Positions 23,112 to 35,886 are shown, numbered from the stretch's first letter. The stretch is 64,000 bases of DNA from Fallopia convolvulus (GCA_964016875.1 OZ024724.1:7364501-7428500), one strand, 5' to 3'. The notes: generated by a model from the sequence alone, not told the origin. Numbers and translations are program-made.

Positions 23112-23973
23112 TCACGGTGAAGGAGATATATCACTTGTAATACACACACGACCATCATTCCAGTGGGCAGTGACAGAGATATATGAATCGCCTACTCTAG
23201 AACTCCAAATATCACTTGTAATACACACACGACCATCATATTTTTCAAAAAATTGTACCAATTTAGATTTATCCCTTTCATATTGTTGCACGCATCTACG
23301 TTTTAAGGTCTTACGACCAACTTGTTGATAAGCCGGTTGCAAAGATAATTTAGCAAATTTTTGAAAGTCATAGTCTTCTCCAAAAGAGAATGGTTTTTCA
23401 GATTTTGTAATATATTCAGCCATGCCATCAATCATTTTATCTCTATTGTAACAAAATAAGTTACCTCCAGCTTGAGAAGAGGCAAACCCGCCTATTTGGG
23501 TTTGAATTCCGCCGCTTGAACCACCTTGACCTTCGGGGACCATCACTTCGGGATGTAGCCTATTCAAGTGCCTTTTCAACGTTCCCGTTCCACTATTCTT
23601 GGTGAATTTGTAAGCGTGACCCGTTCTAACCCCCCTCGCCTTGCAAATTAGGCACGTAGTAATAAAATTGTCGGGGCTTTTTGGATCGTCGACTTTGTCG
23701 AAGTATTTCCAAGCAATAGAGCCAGAGGTCGTATCTTTTTTCGTAGTCGAGGAGCTTCCCGCCTCTTGTGTAACACTTGCTTGAGATGGGACGAAACCTA
23801 AAAAATAAAATTATTTATATTATAAATGAAATACCAAATTATTTATATTATAAACGAAATAACAAATTATTTGTATTATAAATGAAATAAAAAAATTACT
23901 TACCGGGTTGATCTTCCATTTGAGCCCTTCCATGCGCCGCCAAATGATCAAATTCCTCTTGGGACAAACCCAT
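23112..23973 (-). pseudogene. hAT transposase, truncated after the N-terminal region
   Basis: Start ATG at 23971-23973. Exon 1 is 23904-23973 and exon 2 is 23112-23797, joined by an intron with GT donor and AG acceptor. Exon 2 encodes a BED zinc finger (W-K-Y-F near its start, C-L-I-C pair, then H-L-N-R-L-H pair), then the conserved hAT segment ending in the T-S-D-I-W motif of the RNase H-like catalytic fold. After this the coding sequence repeats a short piece of itself and stops. The Glu-containing part and the hAT dimerisation domain are missing, so it cannot be an active transposase. The intron holds three tandem copies of a unit of about 32 bp. Confidence 0.85.
23809..23900. repeat. Tandem 32-bp repeat, three units
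   Basis: Three near-identical units containing ATTATTTATATTATAAATG lie in the intron of the hAT transposase fragment. Confidence 0.75.
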
Positions 23974-24399
23974 ATTACCTTGTCCCTCCAGAATAAGCAA
24001 GAGATTATAACTTTTTTTGTTTTTTTTTTAATAAAAGGAGAAGAAAATTAAATTCGAAATGTAAATAAATAAGGTAAACTTGTTTTTGAAAATTAATACC
24101 TTTTTTTGTTGTTTTGAAAGACTAAATAGAGATTAAAAATAACAAAAGCAAGTAAAATGAGATTAAGACACTTTGTAGATTGTAAGACTTGTAGTAGAAT
24201 AAGCAAGTATGAGATTGAGAGTTGAGAGATGAGAGATTGAGGAGATTGTGTGGAAAAAAATGTTGAAGATTGGGTGGTATTTATAGAAGATTAGAATAGG
24301 AGAGGAATTTAAATTTTTTTTTTTTAAATCAAAGTAGCCGTTGGCTACATTTTTTTTTTTTTTATATATTTTAGGGGGTAGCCGTTGGCCCAACGACTC

Positions 24400-24620
24400 T
24401 TTTAAAGAGCCGTTGCACACCGGGCCGGGCCGGGCCGGGCTGGTCCGGGTTGTAGGCCCGTTGACCAGCCCGTTGACTGGCCGGGCCGGGCCAATATTCC
24501 CCGACCCGGGCCCGGCACTGGACCCGGGTGGGTTGGGCCCGTCTGGCCCGCGGGCTGGACGGGCCGGGCTGGACGTTCAAAAAAATGCGGGCCGGGCCGC
24601 ACAAATGTCCATGACTACCT
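24400..24620 (-). repeat. GGGCCGGGCC-rich subterminal region of the hAT element
   Basis: Dense CCGGGCCGGGCC and CCGTTGACC/GCCGTTGG motifs stand upstream of the transposase start. Such clusters are typical 5' subterminal repeats of plant hAT elements with this transposase type. The exact terminal inverted repeat was not resolved. The end is probably near 24620. Confidence 0.6.
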
Positions 24621-24629
24621 TCACCCACA

Positions 24630-25415
24630 AGGCCTTCTTCTCCCCGTCCGAAACCCTAGACAATTAGACTTCTTCCTACTTTTATTGTAAAACTATACCT
24701 GGCAAGAAAGAAAATCTCCCTTGTTGATGCTCAAGTACAAAACTATTCAAACTTAAAAGAGTTATTGGTTAGACCCTAAACTACATAAACCCAGTGATGC
24801 TGAGATAAACCGGACCGATAGAAAGGCCTTTGAATATAAGCCTACAAACATCAACACAATAATGGATAAACCTTGCAGACAAAGCCAATTTGCACGCAAG
24901 CAAGCTGCAGGATTTTAGAGAACAATCGCACTGAACTCAGGTTTTTTAATTTAGACATGTAAGAATTACAACATACTAGAGTTCTAAATCTGTCGTTGGC
25001 CCTCTAAAAGCAGAAATATACACCGATTGATGCCCCTGGAAAAACAATCCTTTTGCAACCGAAACACAGGCACAAGATGTGCTAGTTCAGCAATCAGAAT
25101 CGATGAACACAATCACATTAAAAGAATATAATATAATATTTTCATTCAATACATGGCTATTGAGCCTAAGTCAATCTAGAATCAAAGATTCATCTGGGTC
25201 AGGTTCTCTGGGAACAACAAACAAGGAAACTTCTCCTGTGTGCTTGGACAAACACCGGAAGGCACGACATACATGTCATATAGTCAGAAAAAAAAAATAT
25301 ACGGTAATTAACAGGGGTGATATAGCTTTTTCATGAATCCACCTGAATGATGACACAAATAGCATAATAGACTTATCAACTTGCATGATTATTTCTCTCA
25401 CAAGGGGTTTCATCA
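24630..25415. other. Spacer and kinase 3' flank
   Basis: Contains the probable 3' UTR of the kinase gene (below 25416). No other gene seen. Confidence 0.5.
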
Positions 25416-28051
25416 TCAACTGAGAAAAGCACATTGCTTTCTTGCATGTTCTGGTATAAGCTTCACCAACATCTCGGTCGGCACACCTTTTAACTCTGTG
25501 GATCAACAGTAACAAAATCATGAGCACCATATTGGAGTGGAACACCATAAACAGCATATTATATAGAATAAAAAGAGAATTTGCTAAATACCGTGAGGCT
25601 TGAAGTTGAAAAGTGGGGGAAGGACACGGCCATTTGGCAAGCGGGTGTTCGGATCACGCAATTCATCAAAAAAGGGATGAGCAAATGCCTCCAACTGCAT
25701 ACAAGAGATATATTAGATTCAACTGGAAATAAGCTATGGAATTACTTGGAGATTTTAGCTAGCTGTCTTTTGCCTATGTTTTTTCAGAATTGAGAACAAG
25801 CGCCTTTTCACTTTAACATTATTTTTAATAAAACATCATTTAACAATTATCTACCTTCAAAAGAAAGGAATCCTGATGCTGTCTAAAAGCAACCTTGCAA
25901 GAGTGTACTAGATGAGAATAATTTCATGGTTGAAGCAATCAAGGCATCAAGCAATTAGATACTTACAGCAGTGCAACGCAGGTTTGGGGAATACTGTAGG
26001 AGTCTGGAGACAAGATCCACTGCTTCAGGTGGCATGCGTTTGTGGAATACCTGAAGTCAGGGATAAGATTTATTACCACTACTGCAAAATAGCTAAATGA
26101 AGCGCCATAAAAGATGAACAGTTGGCTGCAAAACCTTGTGCCAAGGGTGAGCTTTGATCTGAGGGAACTTAAACTCGGTGTAATTTGGATTCATGCACTT
26201 GATTTCTTCTCTTGTTGGAGTACCCAGAACCTGCAACAAAGAATCAATGATATAAATGTGACTAAGAAGAGCATGATGAATCCTAAGAGCCCTAATGAAA
26301 ACATTCAATGGAAAATTTAGAAGGATAGTGTCACTATAAAAATCCTATACATTCCCTAAATAAATCACACTTTTGATCATAGTCCAAAGATGTTAATAGT
26401 TCAAAGAATTGGACAAAAAAAGAAATAACTAAAGTTTACCTTTATAATCTCCACAAGTTGATCTACTCCACTCTCACCAGTAAAAAGCGGCTGGAGAATA
26501 TAAAAACAATTATTTGTCAAATTACTTGGTATTTAGAAGAGAAGAAAATTAATGCAACATTAATAAAGAAACCCAGTAAGAACCTGTCCAAGCATTAGTT
26601 CCGCAAGCACACAGCCAGCAGACCAAACATCAATTGCACTGGTGTACTCAGTTGCACCAAATATGAGTTCTGGTGCTCGATAGTACCTGGAACAGATATA
26701 TGATATATTTGGTTCTCCTTTAACCTATCAATTGAAATCAAAAAAAAATTAAAAGTGAAACAGAAGGTCCAAGGAGGATGGACAAACACACACATTAGAG
26801 GAAAATGCCACAAAGCTTGTAGCATACCAGAACTTTGGCACTTCCAAAATCACATATTTTTAACTGGTGAGTATGTGGATTGACCTGCACCCAACACAAA
26901 AAAGAAGTTTAAGAAAATAATTCACAAGAAGAAAAAAAAAATGTCCAGGTATGACAGGAACCAATTAATACCAGTATATTTTGTGGCTTTATATCCCTAT
27001 GGCACACCCCAATAGTTCCATGGATGTAAGCCAATGATCTGCAAAGCTGTTCACAAAAGACCATGAGATTCTTTTCTTGAATTGAACAGCGCTGCAAACA
27101 ACAAGGTCTAGAGATATACCTGGTAAGCATAAAGCTTTACATAAATCATAGGCATCCTTTGGTTCATCTTGCTGTAGTGTCGGATCACCCGATGAACAGT
27201 CTCAGGGACATATTCAAGTACCAAATTCAGATAGAGCTCCTTCTTATCAGTTGTAGAAAAGAAACAGTGTTTCAAACAAACAACATTTGGATGATCAAGA
27301 AGACGCATGGTTTGCAGCTCCCTGTTTTTGTATCTCTTGTCTTGTAGAACTTTCTTCACAGCAACAGTTTCACCTGTCTCTAGGCACTTTGCCTGCATAG
27401 ATACAATTTTAACAAGCAGATTTTAGTACCAAAACATACAGTTGAGTCCTATGTGGAATTCATGATGAGGATTAGTGCTGCAAGTGGCAGTCACAACATC
27501 ATCCAAGTCCCGGTTTCTCTCTTATGATATAAAGCACAATAGAAGGTAATAAAAATAAAATCATACCTGAAAGACAACACCAAAAGACCCTTGTCCAACA
27601 ACACGCTCGGCCATGTAGCTGATTGTCTGCAGTAATATTAGTGCACAGTATGAGCATAGAATATACAACAATGCCAATGAATAACTCACAAGATCCAGAT
27701 CTCAGAAAACAGTGACTTTACCTGCTTGGGTTGTCCATCTTGACCACCAATTGTTGTTACAATGATATGACCAGCTTCAGTTCCATTACCTTCAACAACA
27801 GCTGCTTCCATTTCCTGCAAATGTAGAAACAAGGTTAATATCAATACATCATACCAGAAAACTAGTCAAAAACACTAAGGTCTGTCTAAGGATAGAAAGG
27901 TTACATTCAACCATAAAAAAAAAGAAACAAAGGTTACCTTGTCATCCCTGATCTTCATGTCATTCATCTCCTGAGGCAACTTGTCCATAGCAGCAGTGTT
28001 GCCACTGTGTTCTCTTATACCAGAAGCAGGAATTACACCAATTGAAGTCAT
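25416..28051 (-). CDS. GSK3/Shaggy-like Ser/Thr kinase, AtSK11/12/13 type
   Basis: Twelve coding exons: 28051-27938, 27814-27722, 27626-27567, 27392-27120, 27046-26972, 26884-26828, 26724-26584, 26490-26440, 26230-26135, 26050-25967, 25694-25592, 25495-25416. All introns are GT-AG. They total 1227 nt, 408 aa, against about 405 for Arabidopsis group I members. Visible features: a short acidic N-terminus with M-K-I-R-D-D-K-E-M, Gly loop G-Q-G-S-F-G, Lys in V-A-V-K-K, catalytic C-H-R-D-I-K-P-Q-N, D-F-G-S, the GSK3 activation-loop Tyr in S-Y-I-C-S-R-Y-Y-R-A-P-E, and the T-R-E-E motif altered in BIN2 gain-of-function alleles. The kinase is expected to phosphorylate primed substrates in brassinosteroid, stress or developmental signalling. 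All key residues are intact, so it is probably functional. Confidence 0.96.
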
Positions 28052-29540
28052 TCAAAAGAACTATCTACTATCTAGAACACAAAAATCACTCCCCAATTCA
28101 CCACTGCACAATGCAAGTCACCTGCGAAAAGGTTGTCCGGATTATTCTCCCTTTTATTCCACAAGGGTGCCTCTATTACAAACTAATAATGTAAAAAATA
28201 AAGGTTGACTAAACACGTGATAAATAAGAATGAAATAAAAGCAACCAAGAATTCCGGCATAAATTATCTGATAAATCAAGAGAGAAGTGTGGGACAATAA
28301 TTCAATTTATAGAATAGGTTCAAAGCATTCCGAAAATTAAGCTTAACATTGTGCACCATTAAAGCATGAATAAAAGAAAAACATCATTATTAAGAGATGA
28401 TGTAAAACTTTCAACACATTCCGTGGTGTATACTTTTAAGCAAAATATATCATATATCCCCTTTCATCGCAACAAATAATAAATATACTGCCTGAATTGA
28501 GAATGATATACCGACAAGGAAAGGAAGCTGGTTTTCGTGAAAGACACGGTAAAGTGGTGTATACTTTTAAGCTGAATATATCGCATAGCCAACTTCTATT
28601 GCAACAAATATAATGCCTAAATTGACAATAATATCCCGACAAGGAAAGGAAGCTGGTTTTCGTGACAGGCAAGGCCAAAAGGGAGCCTCATGCTTTCATG
28701 TGATATAATAAGTTGCTTAAAATGGCTAGTATTCTTAATTAGCTACAAAAACAAGAAAATGAGGGCCCGGTAAGAAATCCGTGTCTTCTAAGTACTAACA
28801 TCATAGTCAACCAAGTGAAGAGTACGCATTCAAAACACGCTTATTAAAACTTTTACAACTCAAACACGTCTTTCAACAGCTGAGCAATTTATAGAAGGTT
28901 CACAAACAACATACTCCACTAAATAACTAAGCTAAAAACACAAACTATGAAGTAGGTTACTTGAGGACTAACACTACCAAGTACCAACATCAAGAGAATG
29001 ATGTAAGTAATGGTAATTATAGCTGCAAACCCTAAAAGGCATCAAGCATAACCAGATCTGAGCAGCAGCCAAATTCATCTCCTAAACCAGAAAGTCTTCT
29101 AAGGATCTAAAAAAACAGCATAAAAACCCAGCTCAAACCTTCCTTTGGCACTAAACAGGAAAATTGGCAGGTTTTGGAGGTGGGAATAGTAAAGCAACAG
29201 AAATCAAAGAATTCCTAAGCAATCCACCATCAAATTAAGGCCAACAGACACACGCAAGCAAAAAGGCACGGATTTTGGGGGTGGAAACTTTACAATCACC
29301 TTAAAATCGAAACGAAAACCCTAAAATGAGAAACGAAATCAGACAAAAAAGCGATAGTAGATAGAGAACTGACAGATACGAAGCTAGAAATACCAGGTAT
29401 GAAAGCACATTGGAGAAATTAAGCTGCTAGCATGGCAGATCGAGACTGGTAAGAGAGATGTTGACGAAATCGGCACGCTGGCTTTCCTAGAGAGAGAGGG
29501 AGAGAGAGGAATTGGAGAGAAGAGGTTTGTGTGAGTTTGG
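28052..29540 (-). promoter_or_regulatory. 5' UTR exons and leader intron of the kinase gene
   Basis: A 20-nt exon (28052-28071) before the ATG is preceded by a GTTCTAG acceptor. A first non-coding exon ends at 29394 with donor CTG/GTATTT and extends to about 29540 through a CT-rich leader (minus strand, 29480-29510). The intervening intron is about 1.3 kb. Long leader introns are common in plant GSK3 genes and often raise expression. No TATA box was located with confidence. Confidence 0.65.
28423..28680. repeat. Tandem duplication of about 130 bp in the kinase leader intron
   Basis: Unit 1 starts at 28423 (GTGGTGTATACTTTTAAGC), unit 2 at 28554 with the same start. Both end in AAGGAAAGGAAGCTGGTTTT plus flank. 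The copies differ by several substitutions and small gaps. Confidence 0.85.
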
Positions 29541-29644
29541 GGTTTGGTGTCTGGTCAAATAAGACGATCTCTTTTGTCTTTAACAATGTTTTCACAATCT
29601 CCTCTTTTGACCGTTCAAAGACCGCCCTAATGGAATAACATGGG

Positions 29645-29760
29645 TAAAAGCACAAAACCACCCTTTAAATTTGTTTTATTTGCACAAAACCACCCTTTAA
29701 ATTTGTTTATTTGCACAAAACTACCTACTACCTTTGTATTTCCAAGAAACTACCCGTTAC
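29645..29760. repeat. Short tandem repeats of a GCACAAAACCACCC type
   Basis: Two units of about 31 bp containing GCACAAAACCACCCTTTAAA, then a decayed third. They resemble half of a long-TIR transposon end in the kinase promoter region. Confidence 0.55.
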
Positions 29761-29858
29761 AGCGTTACTTGTAAAATTATAAATTTGCATAAAATCACTT
29801 GTTAGTTAATACTCCGTAACAAACAACATGTGTGGTGGCCATAGGGGAAACATAAAAA

Positions 29859-30995
29859 TTAGGCTGAATGACCGAAAACCACCCTTATGATAGGGCATAT
29901 TTTGCTAAACCACCCGTTATATTGAAAATTACCGAAAACCACCCGCATAATAGCCTCCGTTAGCGAACTACCACCCGTCCCAGAATTCCGTCCAAAAATT
30001 CTGTTTAAAGCATAAAATTACTAATCTACCCCCGTGTTTTATTTTATTATATTCTTATACATTTAACAAAAAAAATAAAATCATTGGCCATCTTCTTTCT
30101 CTATCTTCTACCTCATCCTTCTTCATTTGCCTTTACCAGTGAACAGAACTTTGACCATACACTGCTTGTCTAAACCACCTCCGACCTTCAGCTTTTACTC
30201 CATCCTTCTTCTTTAAACCGAAAGATGCCTAAACCACCTCCGACCATACACCGCTTGTCTATGCCGACCTCTATCTCTGTTGAATTCGTCCCATCTCCGC
30301 ATCTTCGATCCCGCTTCCTCCGCCATTAAAGCACTGATCTGTGTGAGCACAGCAGACATGAGGAATTCAGATTTGGGGGAAATTTTGAGGAATTCAGATT
30401 AGCGAGAGGAGAATGGAGATAAATGTGGGGGACAAATTTGGGGGAAATTTTGGTCGCTTCTAGGGTTCCTAAAGGGAGACAAATTTGGGGGAAATTTTGG
30501 TCGCCAATTGTAGAAGTAGAAGCTATGGCGGTTGACGATCTCGATTGCACATGCAGACATGAGAAATTCGGATTTTCAATGAGCGATTAGCGAGAGGAGA
30601 ATGGAAGGTTCCTCCGCCAAACACACGAGAGAACGACGGCGGCCTCCGCTCCTTCCTCCGCCGCCACCCTTCCACTCACGGGCTCGGCTGGGTCGCTGTC
30701 GTCATCGAGTCCGGAATCTAGGCTTGGATCGAGCGAGAGCCTCGACAATCTCGTCAAAGCCCTCGGCTCATTCTCCCCCAACTTTGAATTTGTAGAAGAA
30801 CAAAATTTTTGGATTAAAAAATTAGTAAAGAGGCGCGTGCATACACACTAACAGAATTTTTGGACGGAATTCTGGGATGGGTGGTAGTTCGCTAACGGAA
30901 GCTGTTATGCGGGTGGTTTTCAGTAATTTCCCATATAGCGGGTGGTTTAGCGAAATATGCTCTATTATACGGGTGGTTTCCGGTCATTCAGCCTA
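29859..30995. mobile_element. Long-TIR element with GC-rich interior (Pack-MULE candidate)
   Basis: Ends 29859-30006 and 30850-30995 are inverted copies of each other, beginning TTAGGCTGAATGACCG and ending at a CCAAAAATTCTGTT motif. TIRs of about 147 bp suggest a Mutator-like element. I could not read a clean 9-bp target duplication. The interior is compositionally different from its surroundings: a GC-rich segment at 30600-30780 reads open on both strands, and three copies of TTTGGGGGAAATTTTG occur at 30364-30500. A captured gene fragment would explain this, but I cannot name a source. Confidence 0.6.
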
Positions 30996-31635
30996 AAAAA
31001 TAAGCTAGTTAAAACCTGAGTAATCTCGTATTGACACCAGTTGCTTGCTAATACATGGTACCACAAGTGGTCAGCCCTCAACAGGGCCAGTTAGGTCGAC
31101 TCCAATATTCATTAGATCAAATATATAATTAAATCAAGATTATTATTATTGTGAATGCACATTTTAAATGTCTAATGCAATTTACTTAACGTCGAATCTT
31201 TCCTAGGAAACATTATACAAATTCAATAAATTTCTAAACTAAGCCTAAAATAAACACACTACAAGCATAGAGATTTAATTCAAGATATTAGTAACGGTAG
31301 CCAAAACTAGGCTAGATTTATGGTGCTTACTCGCACTTATCTTTTTAATGACCACACTTATACACATTGGGTTGCGATTTTTAAAACCATCTAGGCTCTT
31401 ACGTCCTGATGAGTGGGCTCATATGTCCCAAATGATAAGAGTGGATTCTTTCTTACGTCAGAGCCACTTAGCTAAGATGCAACACCCCTCAATACGATAG
31501 AGCGAGTCGGGTCATGACCAAGCACTAGGATTTAATTCCATCTAGTGTGAGAATGTTATAAAGAGGCATCTAGAGCAACTATGGCTCACTCCCCTCCTAG
31601 GTACTACGCTAATCCACAAAAGTGATCATATTTCT
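30996..31635. other. Unassigned spacer
   Basis: No coding or repeat structure recognised. Confidence 0.35.
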
Positions 31636-31914
31636 AGAGTTTGGTTCAAATGAAACAAACTCTTATTCTAAAACGAACTCTTATCCTAAAACGAATGCAC
31701 TTTTCATAGTTAGTAATGCACTTTTCATATAAAAGTGCATTACGAAAAAGTGCACTAAAAAAATTTGAAAAGTGCACTAAAAAGTACGAAAAGTACAAAT
31801 GCGAAAAAGTGCACTCTGAAGTATGAAAAGTGCACTACTAACTACAAAAAGTGCATTCGTTTAGGATAAGAGTTCGTTTTAGGATAAGAGTTTGTTTCAT
31901 TTGAACCAAACTCT
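31636..31914. mobile_element. Fold-back MITE, 279 bp
   Basis: The ends are inverted copies over about 90 bp, starting AGAGTTTGGTTCAAATGAAA. Within each arm GAACTCTTATCCTAAAACGA and GTGCACTTTT motifs recur. Flanks read ATATTTCT and ATATTTCA, a 7 of 8 match that could be a hAT-type target duplication with one change. The interior is made of GTGCACTTTTC-type repeats. Confidence 0.7.
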
Positions 31915-34240
31915 ATATTTCAAACACACTTTATATATTTATGCATGAATTATATTAAACATAATCACATCAATCAAGAAAACAAATATGATTATTAGAC
32001 TTTTCACACAAATCAAACAAGTGACTTAGCTGAGCAAGTATGGTAATTTGCCTTAGATTTGAATACGAAATTCAAGATTCGGAAATTTTCTTGTGGACTT
32101 CAACATCTTGAATATTTGATATCGCCTTTAATGCCGAAAGACGATGCACTAGAAAATCCGGAAAAGTTTTAACTAATTGGACAAATTAATTAAATGGACC
32201 TATAATAATTAAAATTATAAACTTCAATAAATATAATCCTTATATTTATTAAATAATTCTAATAATTAATTTATTGAATTAATTGAGTCGAAAATATATC
32301 GAACATGACGCAAAAGGAATGAAGGACTTGTCTTCAACCTTGTGCACATTACTGTTCACAACTAGTCATCCCTCACCTCAGTTTTCTGCTCGTCGAGGAT
32401 GTTACAGACCACGAAATGGAGCGAGGCAAGAGGCGTTGGATATGTGACTTCGAGAGCTTTCCAATGATATAAATTGGGAAATTTTTTGTTGTGTATGGAG
32501 AGAGAACAAACCAAATTAATGAAGTAGTTCGCATAGAACGACGTGTGCAGTCAAGTGAGATTCAAGTGGATGTTCTCCCTCGTCATGAATCGGTTCAAGG
32601 CGTATAAGGGGTCGTTGGAACTGTCTCGATGTCTAGAGCATTGTGTCATTTGGATTTTCTAGGCAAGGTCAAATATTTCAATCGAGTTTTTGAACTCATT
32701 AGGGGATGAATTTGGACGTATAATATGGGTTTTTGATGGGTTTTTCATGAGGATCCCAGATTTGGTCTCAAAATGGATTTTAATTGAGGGATGAGAGAGA
32801 ATTTTGATTTTGAATGCTCGAAGGGATTTAATGGAGGATGAGTAGAATGTGCGAGAAATTGGAACATATGGGGCACATCTTTAAAGTGTTTTCGGTACGT
32901 GGGGAACAAGAAAGAAGAGATCTTACTTTCCTAGTTGAAGATTGCCACAATCGATGCTTAATTTGGCCATAAATCAGATTTAATTCAGAAGGAAAGGAGA
33001 GTAGAATAAGGAAAGAAGAAGAAGATAAGGGTTGGTTGGATCCAATTTTAAAACAACTATGAATTCCACCCTTGTACTTTTAAATTATGATAAAAATATC
33101 CATCTCATGCACAAAACTATTTTTGAACAAATACCAAATTCCTTCCCTTTTTCTTATTTGTTTCAAAACCACTCCCACCACTTCTTATCTTTCAAATCAT
33201 TTCAAAAGATATTTATAGTAAATAATCTCTTATTTCATTAAAATATTTATATTCATAAACATAGTTTATCTTTCTTTCAAAAACAAAAATGTATAAAATC
33301 CGTTCATTTTAAATTATTTTTATGAGATCTTGTCTTATCTCCTTATTTATTATAAATATTAAATATCATTCCTTAATCAAAAACGAATAATAAATAATCA
33401 TTCAACTATTCTATTTGGATCAAATTACTCAGAAATTTATATATTTTTTAGAAAATAAAATACCATCATTTATCAAATACTAAAAAGGTTAGAAAATTAC
33501 AATAACACCCTTCTAAAAAGTGTGGTCATTACACATCCAACACTACTTGATTGCTTACGATGTTGCGTTGACCTCCTCTCCATCGAATTACATGCTCCTC
33601 TCAACTCTTAGGGCCCCTTCATATGTATTCTTCACAAGCTCCGATCATCGGACCTCCTAATGGCTCAATTCCATCTCCTTGAACCCTAAGCTTCTCACTG
33701 TTGACCCTTCATCCTCAATTGAGATGCTCATTACAAACTCTAACACAAGGGGCCAAAGCAACCTTTACTTATCCATCTCTCTCGCATGCCTCCCCACAAC
33801 CAACTCCACTTTACACCTCCACCAACCCTCACCTCTCCAACACTTTCATGGCCAACCTCAAGTGCGCCATTCCCACCATTGTTATCGAAATCTATGTTTT
33901 TCAACCTCCATTCCGAGCAATTGACATGTTAGGGTTGCATTGTGAAAATAAAATTGGGACCTTTACAAATCCCTCATAATCCAAGTTTCAATTTCAGCTT
34001 CTTAAATATCCAACTTTAGGTTGGTGTACAATAGTTACAAATTTGTATTGTTGATTTGTTGCCAAGAGCATTTTAGTGACACGTGATCTAACTTGTGCAT
34101 AAAAAAGTGCTTAAAAGTTTCTATTAGTGAAAAATGCACATTTGAACCCAATATTATCTTCAAGAGTAAAAGATATATGCTAATTATGGGTTCAAAACAT
34201 TCATTTGGATTTCATGATCTTCACAATCGTAGGAATGATG
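31915..34240. other. Unassigned region, no gene seen
   Basis: Mixed composition with a more GC-balanced part at 33540-33980. No protein family motif and no terminal repeats found. Confidence 0.35.
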
Positions 34241-35160
34241 TGTGTTAGAATCATCCAAGCAATTAGGTAAAGAGAGTTCTTTGCGCAGTGGAATAATAAG
34301 CAAGTAATGAAAGTGACACGGTTCTTTATAGAAGAAATTCTAATCAACCAAACTAGAAGGATATGACTCACCTTCTGAAACACAAACTAGAAGGATCAAA
34401 CTAGGATATGACTCGCCTAGATCAAACCTTCGGTCTTGGATAGATATACTCACAATCCAAAGGAACCAAATCTAAAATTTGATTGAAAAGAACAAGAGAA
34501 ATCAATTTCAAAAGCAAGGAGACAAGGCTTGGAATGTTTGGCTTCAATCTTGTCTAGAGAGCAAAAAAGGCGTCTAACAAGCATTTAGCATAGGCCACAT
34601 GAGACACCTCAAACAAGAGCACAAAGGTTTTGAAAAGGTTACAAAAATATCCAAGTAAAATTACATAAAGATCCCAAACTTAAGTTAAGCACCAAAGAAG
34701 GCTCATGGTGCCGGTGGAGAGGCCACCAAGAGACTCCAAGCTTCATCTTCATATTTGGCTGGCACACTTTGGGTCAGTAGGCCTCTTTTGATCTCATATT
34801 TCAATGTTCGAGCTCTAGCATGGGTGATTCGGCCCAAAAATGGCAAAGATTCGGGCTTGTACCTTTGCACCGTGTCGGAAGCATCAATGAGGGGCTCTCG
34901 GCGCTTGGATGAGTCAAGACACATTTCATGGGCGTTCTTGGTGTCGTTGGTCTTCATTTGAGGAGTTTAGGGACCTCCCAAAATACGGTCTGAGGGAACT
35001 TAAGAAGTACCCAACGGACTTGGCTCCAATGCTTCCCTCGGCGCACAAGGCCAGGCGCCATGGCGCTGGACTTGGGACTGCTTGGTGCCAGCACAAGCTC
35101 CACTTGCTCATGGTCCATGTCTCCTCTTGGTCTTGTTCATGATGTGGTAGAATTACATCA
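34241..35160 (-). mobile_element. Ty3 chromovirus-like LTR with adjacent internal fragment
   Basis: On the minus strand the LTR begins TGATGTAATTCTACC and ends in TTAGAATC-complementary sequence near 34241. Directly upstream on the same strand is the purine tract GAAGGGAGGG (35161-35174), preceded by CGAGGACGAATCC, a combination seen just before the 3' LTR of Tekay/Del-type elements. A short internal remnant may extend to about 35560. No target duplication was established. Confidence 0.6.
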
Positions 35161-35576
35161 CCCTCCCTCCCTTCAAAAAGGATTCGTCCTCGAATCCGAG
35201 TGCACTTCCAAGTGAAAATTTAAAATGCACACAAAACGAGACATAGAAGAAGGTAAGAATCATAAACAAGTAGAATCATAGAAAGACCTTGTGAAAATTT
35301 CCAAGCACATGTTTTTCCCAACTTAAGCCTAAAGATATGCTTAACTATAGAACATGAAATACACAACACAATTAGAAACAAAAGAAGGGCACATCACAAA
35401 CCTTTTCCTAGTTTTCAAATATTGTGACAAAGAGCAAAAATGCACACATGGAGACCTAGTTCTAGATGAAGTATTTAGATGGAACATATGCTCAAGCTCA
35501 CACACAATCCAAGCAATCCCGATGCAATCCAAGCAATCTTGATGGATGAAACTCGGTGGCTAAACTTCTACTTGGA
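35161..35576. other. Polypurine tract and 3' internal remnant of the chromovirus-like element
   Basis: Purine tract on the minus strand at 35161-35178, then non-coding sequence. No coding remnant could be read. Confidence 0.4.
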
Positions 35577-35886
35577 TCACAAGGGCAGATCTCTCTTGTC
35601 CGGACTTGGAATTGGGTGATTCCAAAGCCCAGAGTTAGACCTAAGAGTCTTATTTAATCCCTCAAAATTTTGGGTTATGTCCTCTATGAGAGCTAGGGAG
35701 GTCAGGTCTTTTCCGATGCCCTCCCTGACCTCCAACTCTTCTTTGGGTATCCTCTTCCTCATCCAATGCCCTAAGGATTGAGTTCTCACATGTCGCACTA
35801 AAGTGGTCAAATGTCTATGTTGCATATGTCCGAACCATCTGAGGCTTGCCTCACGCATCTTATCCTTAATGTCGGCTACACCAACC
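35577..35886 (-). pseudogene. LINE ORF2 3' fragment, part B
   Basis: The minus-strand frame shows the R-W-F-G-H motif within the K-M-R-E-A-x-L-R-W-F-G-H pattern, characteristic of the region after reverse transcriptase in plant LINEs. The frame continues about 90 codons. Its upstream part lies at 41775-41865, beyond the MULE inserted at this point. Confidence 0.75.

Noticed and set aside
24341..24667. Open frames in the GGGCCGGGCC-rich segment
   Set aside because: They arise from the repeat composition of the hAT subterminal region.
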